Source: an uncultured Parabacteroides sp. (GTDB taxonomy: Bacteria > Bacteroidota > Bacteroidia > Bacteroidales > Tannerellaceae). Taken from it: a stretch of 14,720 bases of DNA. Location of the stretch: NCBI GenBank assembly GCA_937890135.1, contig CALBYC010000240.1, positions 1 through 14,720 of the forward strand. Reading direction: 5' to 3'. Under the pieces are notes generated by a model. It did no database searches. It had not been told where the DNA came from and worked only from the letters and a program-made list of their open reading frames with translations. Below are positions 8,016-14,720 of this stretch, in pieces. The translations under genes were made by a program, and so were the position numbers. Each line of letters starts with the position of its first letter. Within the stretch, counting starts at the first letter, position 1.

Positions 8016-8034
8016 TTTTTATATCATATAAAAA
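8016..8034. promoter_or_regulatory. Perfect 19-bp palindrome at the susC start region (candidate operator)
   Basis: The nine bases T-T-T-T-T-A-T-A-T (8016-8024) are mirrored exactly at 8026-8034 around a single C. It ends 8 nt before the susC ATG. A -7-like TATTTTTA (8014-8021, TAnnTTTG with the last G changed to A) overlaps its left arm, so a dimeric repressor here could block the promoter. The sequence is pure A/T apart from the centre, so chance is a real alternative. Confidence 0.35.
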
Positions 8035-8042
8035 CAATTGGT

Positions 8043-11000
8043 ATGTTGAAAATTGAAAGACGCGTCAGCTTTTTGCTGTTGTCGGCCGCATTGTGTTCTG
8101 GGGGAACAGTTTATGCGATTGGGGGGGCAATATCCAAAGTTGACATTTCTCAGCAACAAAAAAGTCTAAAAGGAACAGTTAGAGACGCTTTAGGTCCAGT
8201 AGTCGGTGCTTCCGTGATTGTCAAGGGGACTACAAACGGTATAGTGACAGACATGGATGGTAACTTCATGCTGGAAGGTGTGAAGAATGGTGATATTATT
8301 CAAGTTTCCTACCTTGGTTACCAGACAATGGAGGTTACCTATACAGGACAACCCTCTTTGAATGTGCTCTTGAAGGAGGATACCGAGAAATTGGAAGAGG
8401 TCGTAGTCGTTGGTTATGGCACGCAGAAGAAGGTGAACATGACCGGCGCGGTGGCGCAGGTGAGCAGCGAAGTGCTGGAGAACCGTCCGGTACAGAATGT
8501 TTCTACTGCATTGCAAGGTACGATGCCAGGCGTGACCATTACGTCGGGTGAAGGACGTCCGGGGCAGGATGGTGCGACGATTCGTATCCGTGGTGTCGGG
8601 ACGTTAAACACGGCAGACCCTTACATTTTGGTTGATGGTATCGAGACTGGTACTTTGAACGAAGTCGATCCGAACGACATTGAGAGCATTTCCGTCTTGA
8701 AGGATGCGGCTTCTGCCGCCATCTATGGATCGAAGGCTTCCAACGGTGTCATCCTGATTACGACGAAGCGCGGAAAGACCGGGAAACCGCGTGTCTCTTA
8801 TAGCGGCAACGTCGGTTTTTCGAGTCCGACCATGTTGGTAGACCGTATGGGTTCGTATGATTACGCCCGCCTTTTCAATCAGGCATTGGTCGAATCGGGT
8901 CGTTCGGCCAAATTCACGGATGCGGAAATCCAGGCATTCAAGGATGGGACCGGCACGAATACGGATTGGTATGACTTGGGCTACCAGACCGGCGTACAGC
9001 ATACGCACAATGTAAACGTGAGCGGTGGTACGGATGATGTGAAATACATGGGATCGGCCAGCTATTTGCACCAGACCGGATTGTTGCCGAATTCGGAGCG
9101 TCAGCAATTCAGCGGACGTACCAATCTGGATGTCCACCTCTCCAAAAAATTGACGGCCCGTCTGAACTTGGCGTATGTTAAGAATGACTATTCGGATCCG
9201 AACTCTAACTATTATAGCGGAAATTCCGACCAGATCATCCGGCAGTTGAACCGTATGGCTCCGTGGATTGTAGCGCGTTATGACGACGGGACTTGGGGAA
9301 CAATCGGTGATGGTAGCCCGATTGCCTGGCTGGATATGGACCAGACGGTAGACCGAAAGAACCAGAACTTCTCTGGGTCATTGGCACTCGACTATCAGAT
9401 TATCGATGGTTTGAAAGCGACACTGACGGGGGCTTATGTGAATGATCAGCAACACTACCGGGCTTTCTTGAAGAAGTTCAATTACAATGCGAATAAAAGT
9501 ACGGAAACCAACCAGCTGAACGAGAACTTCTACGGCTGGCATCGGGCAACGTTCGATGCATTGCTGAGCTATGACAAGCAGTTCGGGGAACATGGATTAA
9601 AAGCGTTGGCAGGATGGCATACAGAAAAATATAGTTATCGTGAGAACACGATGGAACGTAAGAATTTCCCCAGCAACGACCTGACGGACATGAATGCCGG
9701 TGATGCCTCCACGCAGAAGAATGCGGGATATACACGCGATTTGGCGATGATTTCCTGGTTCGGACGTGTCAATTATGACTTTGCCGGCAAATATTTGCTG
9801 GAGGCCAATATCCGTGCGGATGCCTCTTCGCGCTTCGCGTCCGATAACCGTTGGGGCTATTTCCCCTCTTTCTCTGCCGCTTGGCGCCTGACCGAAGAAG
9901 GTTTTATGGAAAATACAAAGGATTGGTTGAACAATCTGAAAATCCGCGCATCGTGGGGCTTGCTGGGAAATCAAGATGCGCTAAGCGATTATTATCCTTG
10001 GATGAATACCTATAACCTGGATGCGACCTATCCGTTAGGCGGTACGTTGAACTCCGGTTATTATCAGAAAGCCTACCGTCTCTCGACGATCTCTTGGGAA
10101 AAAGCCCGTACGTGGGGACTCGGATTCGATGCGACAATCAACAACAAAATCAATGTGACGGTCGATTATTACGACCGCAAGACGACGGACATCATCATGG
10201 ATGTATCCGTGCCTGCCGAGTTCGGATTGGATGCTTATAAGGATAATATCGGTTCGATGCTGAACCGAGGTGTCGAAGTGGTGCTTAGCTACAATAATAA
10301 CTGGGGAGACTGGCGATTCGGCGCAACAGCCAATTTCTCGTATAATAAAAATGAGCTGTTGGACTTGGGCGGTGTGGAATCGATGCCCGACCCGAACAAT
10401 TCCAACCGTTACCGGAAAATCGGAGAACGGATTAATTCTTATTATATGTATCAGACCGACGGGCTGTTCGATTCAGACGAGGCCGCCAAGGCTTGGATGG
10501 ACAAATATGCCGGGAAAGATGGCTATCCGTTTGGAACGGCAGAGTTCAAGGGAGGCGATGTGGTTGTCAAGGATATGAATGGTGATGGCAAGATAACGGC
10601 GGACGATCGTGCTTTCTGCGGTTCAATCGACCCGTCATGGACATATGGATTGAACTTGAATGCCGGCTGGAAAGGCGTTGACCTGTCGGTGATGTTTACG
10701 GGTGCTGCCGGTGGGCATATCTTCCTGACCGATGACGGCTACGGTTATTTCAAGGGCGACGACTCTTGGCCGGCTGCGGTGTGGTTGGATGCTTGGACAC
10801 CGGAGAACAAGGATGCAAAAATGCCACGTATCGCATATGACAAGACCTCTCCGAGTTTGAACTATGCGACGGACTACTTCCTGCAAAATACCAGCTATCT
10901 GCGTATGAAGAACGTGCAGTTCGGTTATACTTTCCCGAAAAAATGGATGGATCGTTTGGGCGTGCAGAACTTGCGTATCTACTATTCGGCTGAAAACCTG

Positions 11001-11111
11001 TTCACGATTCACAACATGCTGGTCGATTTCGACCCGGAAACGAAGGTGGAACGCGGTTCGAACTATCCGTTGTCCAAAACACATTCATTTGGTATTAATT
11101 TGACATTCTAA
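8043..11111 (+). CDS. SusC-family TonB-dependent outer-membrane receptor
   Basis: A 1,022-residue outer-membrane importer that, with its SusD partner, captures large oligomers at the surface and draws them into the periplasm using TonB energy. Order of parts: signal peptide (about 1-25, ending V-Y-A), a CarboxypepD_reg-like domain (about 41-112, with L-K-G-T-V-R-D near the start), the linker E-E-V-V-V-V-G-Y-G-T-Q (119-128), a plug (about 130-250, with I-R-I-R-G-V-G and S-A-A-I-Y-G-S), and the barrel to the terminal F. The barrel has the D-M-N-G-D-G-K-I-T-A-D-D-R motif typical of SusC proteins. No STN domain is present, so control by a FecR-type anti-sigma factor is unlikely. The ATG at 8043 is chosen because the signal peptide starts there. 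An in-frame ATG at 7959 lies inside the upstream hairpin. Base composition rises sharply near 8400. The substrate cannot be read from sequence; nearby peptidases hint at peptides. Confidence 0.95.
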   Translation: MLKIERRVSFLLLSAALCSGGTVYAIGGAISKVDISQQQKSLKGTVRDALGPVVGASVIVKGTTNGIVTDMDGNFMLEGVKNGDIIQVSYLGYQTMEVTYTGQPSLNVLLKEDTEKLEEVVVVGYGTQKKVNMTGAVAQVSSEVLENRPVQNVSTALQGTMPGVTITSGEGRPGQDGATIRIRGVGTLNTADPYILVDGIETGTLNEVDPNDIESISVLKDAASAAIYGSKASNGVILITTKRGKTGKPRVSYSGNVGFSSPTMLVDRMGSYDYARLFNQALVESGRSAKFTDAEIQAFKDGTGTNTDWYDLGYQTGVQHTHNVNVSGGTDDVKYMGSASYLHQTGLLPNSERQQFSGRTNLDVHLSKKLTARLNLAYVKNDYSDPNSNYYSGNSDQIIRQLNRMAPWIVARYDDGTWGTIGDGSPIAWLDMDQTVDRKNQNFSGSLALDYQIIDGLKATLTGAYVNDQQHYRAFLKKFNYNANKSTETNQLNENFYGWHRATFDALLSYDKQFGEHGLKALAGWHTEKYSYRENTMERKNFPSNDLTDMNAGDASTQKNAGYTRDLAMISWFGRVNYDFAGKYLLEANIRADASSRFASDNRWGYFPSFSAAWRLTEEGFMENTKDWLNNLKIRASWGLLGNQDALSDYYPWMNTYNLDATYPLGGTLNSGYYQKAYRLSTISWEKARTWGLGFDATINNKINVTVDYYDRKTTDIIMDVSVPAEFGLDAYKDNIGSMLNRGVEVVLSYNNNWGDWRFGATANFSYNKNELLDLGGVESMPDPNNSNRYRKIGERINSYYMYQTDGLFDSDEAAKAWMDKYAGKDGYPFGTAEFKGGDVVVKDMNGDGKITADDRAFCGSIDPSWTYGLNLNAGWKGVDLSVMFTGAAGGHIFLTDDGYGYFKGDDSWPAAVWLDAWTPENKDAKMPRIAYDKTSPSLNYATDYFLQNTSYLRMKNVQFGYTFPKKWMDRLGVQNLRIYYSAENLFTIHNMLVDFDPETKVERGSNYPLSKTHSFGINLTF

Positions 11112-11131
11112 CACGATAAACAGCATATTAT

Positions 11132-12745
11132 ATGAGACGATTATTAGTATATATGATGACAGGGGCGACTTTGATTGGTGGTTCTTCCTGTTCGGATTTC
11201 CTGGATACGATGCCGCATGATGCGCTCTCTCCGGCTACGACATGGCAGACGGAAGAAGACGCACAAAAATTCTTGGTCGGTTGCTATGACGGTTGGGCAA
11301 GCGCAGATGAAATCCTTTATTTGGATTGTGGCTCGGATTTCGGATATAATAATTTCCAGTGGGAAAATTGGAAAACAATCGGGAACGGAAGCATGAGTGC
11401 GGCCAATGAAGTGTATAACTGCTATTCCTTTAGCATGATTCGCCGTTGTAATGAGTTTTTGACCAATATCGATAAGATTCAGTTTGCCGATGAGGCGAAA
11501 AAGAATGATATGATCGGTCAGGTTAAGACGATTCGGGCTTATCAGTATTTCGACAAAAACTGGTGGTACGGTGGTATTCCTATCATTGATAACTACGAGA
11601 CGGCAGAAGAAGCGATGGTGCCCCGTAACACGGAGGAAGAGGTGAAGAAATTCATCTATGATGAACTGGATGCCGCCATTCCCCTCTTGGATGATGCGCC
11701 CAAAGCCCGCGGTTATCTCGCCAAGGGTGCGGCTTTGGCCCTCAAAATGCGTTCAGCTCTTTATTATGGCGATTACGAGCGTGCCAAAGAGGCGGCTCAG
11801 GCGATTATGGATTTGGGACAATATGAATTGGATCCGGATTACTCCAATCTCTTTACTGTGGCCGGCCAAGACTCCAAAGAAATTATTGCTTCCATTCAAT
11901 ACATTGAGAGTTTGAAAACATTGTACACGATTGGACAGTTGTATCCTAACAGAGACGGTGGATGGTCTTCTGTCGTTCCGACTCAGAATCTGGTCGATGC
12001 ATACGAGATGAGCAACGGCTTGACGAAGGATGAGGCTGGAAGCGGTTACGATGCTAAGCATCCGTTTGCCAACCGCGACCCACGTATGGCGATGACGGTG
12101 ATATTCCCGGGGCAGGATTGGAACGGACGTGTGTTCAATTCGTTGGATAAAACGGTGGATGGAGCTACGAACATGGATTATCCGACAAGTGCCGACAATG
12201 CTTCCAAGACGGCTTTGTCATGGTATAAGTACTTGGGCCCGAAATCGCAATATGCCGATATGTGGAATACGACTGCGTGCCCGATTGTTTTCCGTTACGC
12301 TGAAGTATTGCTGAGCTATGCAGAAGCGGAAAACGAATTGAATGGCCCGTCGGCTGCTGTGTACGACAAACTGAACCAGGTGCGCAACCGTGTCGGCATG
12401 CCGGATGTTGATAAGGCAAAATATGGTACGAAAGAGAGCTTGCGTGAGTTGATCCGTCGTGAAAGGTCGGTGGAACTGGCGGGAGAGGGGCTGCGTCGTG
12501 CTGATATTCTCCGTTGGAAAGACAGTTCGGGCAAGATGGTGGCCGAAACGGTGCTGAACGGTTCTTTGAATCGTATCGTGGGTACCGTCGATCAGGCAGG
12601 AACGGATCCTTACACCCGTGCGACGGTCACCGGAGCAACCGAATTGGTTGAGATGCGTAGTTTCAAGCCGCATAACCGTTATTTCCCGATAGACCAGGAT
12701 TTATTGGATGCGAACAAAAACTTGAAGCAGAATGAAGGTTATTAA
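11132..12745 (+). CDS. SusD/RagB-family surface substrate-binding lipoprotein
   Basis: A 537-residue SusD-type lid protein that sits on the SusC barrel and holds substrate before transport. The lipoprotein signal ends G-G-S-S-C with the lipidated cysteine at residue 20, followed by S-D-F-L-D, the usual start of mature SusD proteins. The helical tetratricopeptide-like scaffold is visible in R-A-Y-Q-Y-F-D (near 134-140) and the A-K-G-A-A-L-A-L-K helix near 196-204. R-Y-A-E-V-L-L-S-Y-A-E-A (about residues 389-400) is a hallmark of the family. The C-terminus P-I-D-Q-D-L-L-D-A-N-K-N-L-K-Q-N-E-G-Y is the diagnostic SusD ending. It starts 20 nt after susC and is closed by a strong hairpin, so the two form a simple operon. 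No glycoside hydrolase, surface glycan-binding protein or regulator accompanies it in the window. Confidence 0.95.
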   Translation: MRRLLVYMMTGATLIGGSSCSDFLDTMPHDALSPATTWQTEEDAQKFLVGCYDGWASADEILYLDCGSDFGYNNFQWENWKTIGNGSMSAANEVYNCYSFSMIRRCNEFLTNIDKIQFADEAKKNDMIGQVKTIRAYQYFDKNWWYGGIPIIDNYETAEEAMVPRNTEEEVKKFIYDELDAAIPLLDDAPKARGYLAKGAALALKMRSALYYGDYERAKEAAQAIMDLGQYELDPDYSNLFTVAGQDSKEIIASIQYIESLKTLYTIGQLYPNRDGGWSSVVPTQNLVDAYEMSNGLTKDEAGSGYDAKHPFANRDPRMAMTVIFPGQDWNGRVFNSLDKTVDGATNMDYPTSADNASKTALSWYKYLGPKSQYADMWNTTACPIVFRYAEVLLSYAEAENELNGPSAAVYDKLNQVRNRVGMPDVDKAKYGTKESLRELIRRERSVELAGEGLRRADILRWKDSSGKMVAETVLNGSLNRIVGTVDQAGTDPYTRATVTGATELVEMRSFKPHNRYFPIDQDLLDANKNLKQNEGY

Positions 12746-12767
12746 TCGGGATAGATAACATTTTATT

Positions 12768-12811
12768 AAGGAGAGGGATATATCGGGACAACCCGGCATA
12801 TCCCTCTCCTT
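12768..12811 (+). terminator. Strong hairpin terminator after susD
   Basis: A perfect 14-bp stem (A-A-G-G-A-G-A-G-G-G-A-T-A-T at 12768-12781 with its complement at 12798-12811) continues past one A/C mismatch into a T-G wobble plus four G/C pairs and an ACAA tetraloop. It begins 23 nt after the susD stop. The T-run is short (C-C-T-T-T). It lies between convergent genes and may also stop transcripts from the minus-strand peptidase gene. Confidence 0.75.
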
Positions 12812-12818
12812 TGTATCG

Positions 12819-12834
12819 GAATACGCCTGTATTC
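12819..12834 (-). terminator. Small hairpin after the M28 peptidase gene, possible terminator
   Basis: GAATAC (12819-12824) pairs perfectly with GTATTC (12829-12834) around a 4-nt loop. On the minus strand it lies about 25 nt past the M28 stop, before the larger hairpin. There is no T-run after it, so it is a weak candidate; the larger hairpin may serve both strands. Confidence 0.3.
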
Positions 12835-12858
12835 TACATGTTCAGTCTTGTTTTATGA

Positions 12859-13863
12859 CTAATAATTATATTCGTTAGCCAAGTTCCACATATTAAGGAA
12901 TGATGCCTTTGTTATATCCAAGACTTTGTCCCAGTTGATTTTTTCAGCATGGTCGCCAGGCTGATGATAGTCGGGGTGGCCATCAGTATGATACCAAATG
13001 ATGGGGATATCCAATCGTGCGAACGAACTATTGTCGCTTCCTCCTATCGGTTTGTCCCATGCTCTATAATCAGGTTTTAAGTTTAAACGGTATTTTTCGA
13101 TGTCTTCCTTAAGCCAATCACCAAACACAGGATGGGATTCCGTATAAAAATAGACAACATGCTGTGGGTTGTTCTCGTCATGGTTTCTTCCAATCATGTC
13201 AAAATTCAAGTACCCCTTAACTTGTTTGATTGATTTAAAAGATTGGACAAAAGCCCTTGATCCCAATAATCCTTTCTCTTCTCCATCCCAAAAGGCAAAG
13301 ATTACGGTTCGTTCAGGTTGTATGCCGGAGACCATGAAAGCTCTTGCAATTTGCAAGACGGCAGAAACGCCTGATGCATTGTCATCCGCTCCATTGTAGA
13401 TGGCATCGCCGGCTAATGCGGGGTCATACCCTATATGGTCATAATGTGCGCCGACTATCACATATTCATCTGCTCGTTTGCCTTGTATGACACCCAATAC
13501 ATTGTTTAAAAGTAATTTTTGATGTGTTCCCTTAGACAAAAGAGCAATGGAATCGGGGTGGATTTGCCATCTTGCATTCTTCTTTTGCCGTTCAGCATGC
13601 GCTGCTATGAATGGATGTAAATAAGAACCGTTTAAAGGGCCAATCCCTAAAGATTGCAAATTTGCGGCAATGTAACGGCCTGCTATGCGTCCCTCGATTG
13701 TCCCAGCTTCCCTGCCTTTTAATTCATCACATGCTAAAAAACCGATATGGGCTTTAGCTGATTCTATATTAATGGAATTTAGACCTTTTGACAAAGGGCC
13801 TTCTGCTCTGATACAAGTTGAAAACGTTAGAGCAAAGCATAAAATGAAAGTTATCCTGATCAT
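12859..13863 (-). CDS. Exported M28-family zinc peptidase (aminopeptidase type)
   Basis: A 334-residue di-zinc exopeptidase with an N-terminal signal (about residues 1-20, ending C-I-R-A), so it acts outside the cytoplasm. The full M28 ligand set is visible: H140 and D142 in G-A-H-Y-D-H, the bridging aspartate in G-A-D-D-N-A-S-G (160-161), catalytic E195 with ligand E196 in W-D-G-E-E-K-G, D222 in F-D-M-I-G-R, and H300 in D-Y-H-Q-P-G-D. Such enzymes remove N-terminal amino acids; related members are glutaminyl cyclases, but the E-E pair and H-x-D spacing favour a peptidase. The start at 13863 is preferred over an in-frame ATG at 13899, because the signal begins at M-I-R-I-T-F and a good promoter lies between them. 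It converges on susD and diverges from the AddB-like gene. A cysteine at residue 17 is not in a good lipobox. Confidence 0.9.
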   Translation of the reverse strand: MIRITFILCFALTFSTCIRAEGPLSKGLNSINIESAKAHIGFLACDELKGREAGTIEGRIAGRYIAANLQSLGIGPLNGSYLHPFIAAHAERQKKNARWQIHPDSIALLSKGTHQKLLLNNVLGVIQGKRADEYVIVGAHYDHIGYDPALAGDAIYNGADDNASGVSAVLQIARAFMVSGIQPERTVIFAFWDGEEKGLLGSRAFVQSFKSIKQVKGYLNFDMIGRNHDENNPQHVVYFYTESHPVFGDWLKEDIEKYRLNLKPDYRAWDKPIGGSDNSSFARLDIPIIWYHTDGHPDYHQPGDHAEKINWDKVLDITKASFLNMWNLANEYNY

Positions 13864-13878
13864 ATCCGTTTTTGAGTG

Positions 13879-13910
13879 TAAATATATGAATAGTAACATA
13901 AATATCCAAA
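13879..13910 (-). promoter_or_regulatory. Promoter of the M28 peptidase gene
   Basis: On the minus strand TTTG (13907-13910) is followed after 20 bp by TATATTTA (13879-13886), which is TAnnTTTG with only the last base changed. The spacing is that of Bacteroidota -33/-7 promoters. Transcription would start near 13872, only about 10 nt before the ATG at 13863, so the leader is very short. Confidence 0.5.
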
Positions 13911-13983
13911 TGCGTGAGATTCCGGCGCAACTATCCTTATCATCCTTGCCAACGATTGAGACCGTTTATAGCAGAATTATCCT

Positions 13984-13991
13984 TACCTTTG
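13984..13991 (+). promoter_or_regulatory. -7 promoter element of the AddB-like gene
   Basis: TACCTTTG matches the Bacteroidota -7 consensus exactly. The expected transcript start is near 13998, about 20 nt before the ATG at 14018. No TTTG is seen at the ideal -33 distance; TTG at 13956-13958 and TTTA at 13965-13968 are only approximate. Confidence 0.5.
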
Positions 13992-14017
13992 CCCAAACAT
14001 CATGAAGGAAGAATAGG

Positions 14018-14720
14018 ATGAAACCTTTTTTATACCAAATAGCGGATTTATTCCATAAACAGTACGGGGCGGACATTAATCAATTGGCATTTGTGTTTCC
14101 CAACCGGAGAGCCGGACTCTTTTTCCAAAAATACCTTTCCGAGATTGCAAGACATCCTATGTTTTCCCCTAAAATATTGACGATAAATGACCTTTTTTCC
14201 TTTTTGGGGAAAAGACAACCTGCCGACCGTATCCGCACCTTGTTCAAACTTTATGGCATTTACATAAATACATCCAAGACTTCGGAGTCCTTCGATGAAT
14301 TCCTTTATTGGGGGGACATGCTTCTCAATGACTTTGACGACATTGACAAATACATGGTAAATGCAGAGATGCTGTTCCAGAATGTTATCGACTTGAAAGA
14401 TTTGGAAGACAATTATAGCTTCCTGTCAGAAGAACAAATCCAAGCCATACGCATGTTCTGGTCGTCGTTTCATCCTAAGCACGACACCCCGAACCAACAG
14501 CATTTCCTGGAGCTATGGGAAATCTTATATACCCTTTATTCCGAACTGAAAAGGACATTGGCGGAGGAAGGATATGGATACGATGGCATGATTTTCCGAG
14601 AAGTCGCGGAAGCAGTCGAACAGAAAGGGCTGCCAAACGAATTCCCTTTTGAAAAAATCATATTCGTAGGATTGAATGCCCTTTCCTTGTCGGAAGAAAG
14701 GCTATTATTGGCTCTGCAAA
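14018..14720 (+). CDS. AddB-like PD-(D/E)XK nuclease family protein, N-terminal part (runs off the window)
   Basis: An open frame of 234 codons from ATG 14018 to the window edge with no stop. The start follows a G/A-rich site (G-A-A-G-G-A-A-G at 14004-14011), and an upstream ATG at 14002 meets a stop after four codons. The N-terminus has A-F-V-F-P-N-R-R-A-G-L-F-F near residues 24-36, then W-G-D-M-L-L-N-D-F-D-D-I-D-K-Y near 93-107. A later strand, I-I-F-V-G-L-N-A, lies near residues 218-225. This is the pattern I know from the long (about 950-residue) Bacteroidota proteins annotated as PD-(D/E)XK nuclease, AddB/RexB-like. They resemble a degenerate UvrD-type helicase joined to a C-terminal nuclease and likely work in double-strand-break repair with an AddA-like helicase. 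The nuclease domain would lie outside this window, so it cannot be confirmed here. Confidence 0.72.
   Translation, partial: MKPFLYQIADLFHKQYGADINQLAFVFPNRRAGLFFQKYLSEIARHPMFSPKILTINDLFSFLGKRQPADRIRTLFKLYGIYINTSKTSESFDEFLYWGDMLLNDFDDIDKYMVNAEMLFQNVIDLKDLEDNYSFLSEEQIQAIRMFWSSFHPKHDTPNQQHFLELWEILYTLYSELKRTLAEEGYGYDGMIFREVAEAVEQKGLPNEFPFEKIIFVGLNALSLSEERLLLALQ

Noticed and set aside
7959..8042. Upstream ATG start for SusC
   Set aside because: The ATG lies inside the terminator-like hairpin and would put 28 residues in front of a complete signal peptide.
8190..11084. Long minus-strand open frames inside susC (for example 8604-9137 and 10635-11084)
   Set aside because: They are antisense shadows of a well-conserved SusC coding frame and show no family motifs.
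13685..14005. Plus-strand 106-residue frame across the M28 N-terminus and the divergent promoters
   Set aside because: It is antisense to the M28 signal region and covers both promoters; no recognisable protein features.
1..14720. CRISPR arrays, tRNA/rRNA genes, IS elements, phage or defence systems
   Set aside because: No regularly spaced repeats, cloverleaf-like sequences, transposase or integrase motifs, or defence-type effector domains were seen on either strand. The AddB-like gene is a general repair function, not a dedicated defence system.

Overview
The window looks like chromosome of a gut-type member of the Bacteroidales (Bacteroides/Parabacteroides relatives). The evidence is a SusC/SusD outer-membrane pair, Bacteroidota-style -7 promoter elements (TAnnTTTG) in front of several genes, little use of Shine-Dalgarno sites, and a NigD-like lipoprotein candidate. 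The start of a Bacteroidota-type AddB-like nuclease protein points the same way. Genus and species cannot be fixed from the sequence alone. I see no phage, IS element, CRISPR array, tRNA or rRNA.

Region 1 (about 1-6600, plus strand) is a tight five-gene cluster with gaps of 9-26 nt. It encodes a small exported lipoprotein (69-836), a YIP1-like five-helix membrane protein (859-1452), the tmRNA partner SmpB (1462-1923), full-length cobalamin-dependent methionine synthase MetH (1950-5615) and a Gcw_chp-like outer-membrane barrel protein (5639-6409). It is probably read as one operon from a -7 element at 42-49. It ends before a 318-nt gene-free stretch holding two large back-to-back stem-loops and then the promoter of the next gene.

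Region 2 (6728-12811, plus strand) has an exported C1B (bleomycin hydrolase-like) cysteine peptidase, then a terminator-like hairpin and a 19-bp palindrome just before a SusC/SusD pair. The pair has no sigma/anti-sigma partner, and the window shows no glycoside hydrolase beside it. A strong hairpin closes it.

Region 3 (12859-14720) has an exported M28 metallopeptidase on the minus strand, convergent with susD. Divergent from it, the first 234 codons of an AddB-like recombination/nuclease protein run off the end of the window.

Working together: MetH is housekeeping methionine/folate metabolism and SmpB is ribosome rescue. The SusCD pair sits between two exported peptidases, which suggests, but does not prove, uptake of peptides (as in RagAB) rather than glycans. 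Nothing here is clearly a new system. The best second looks are the matched long hairpins, the palindrome before susC, the composition step inside susC, and the peptidase-SusCD arrangement.
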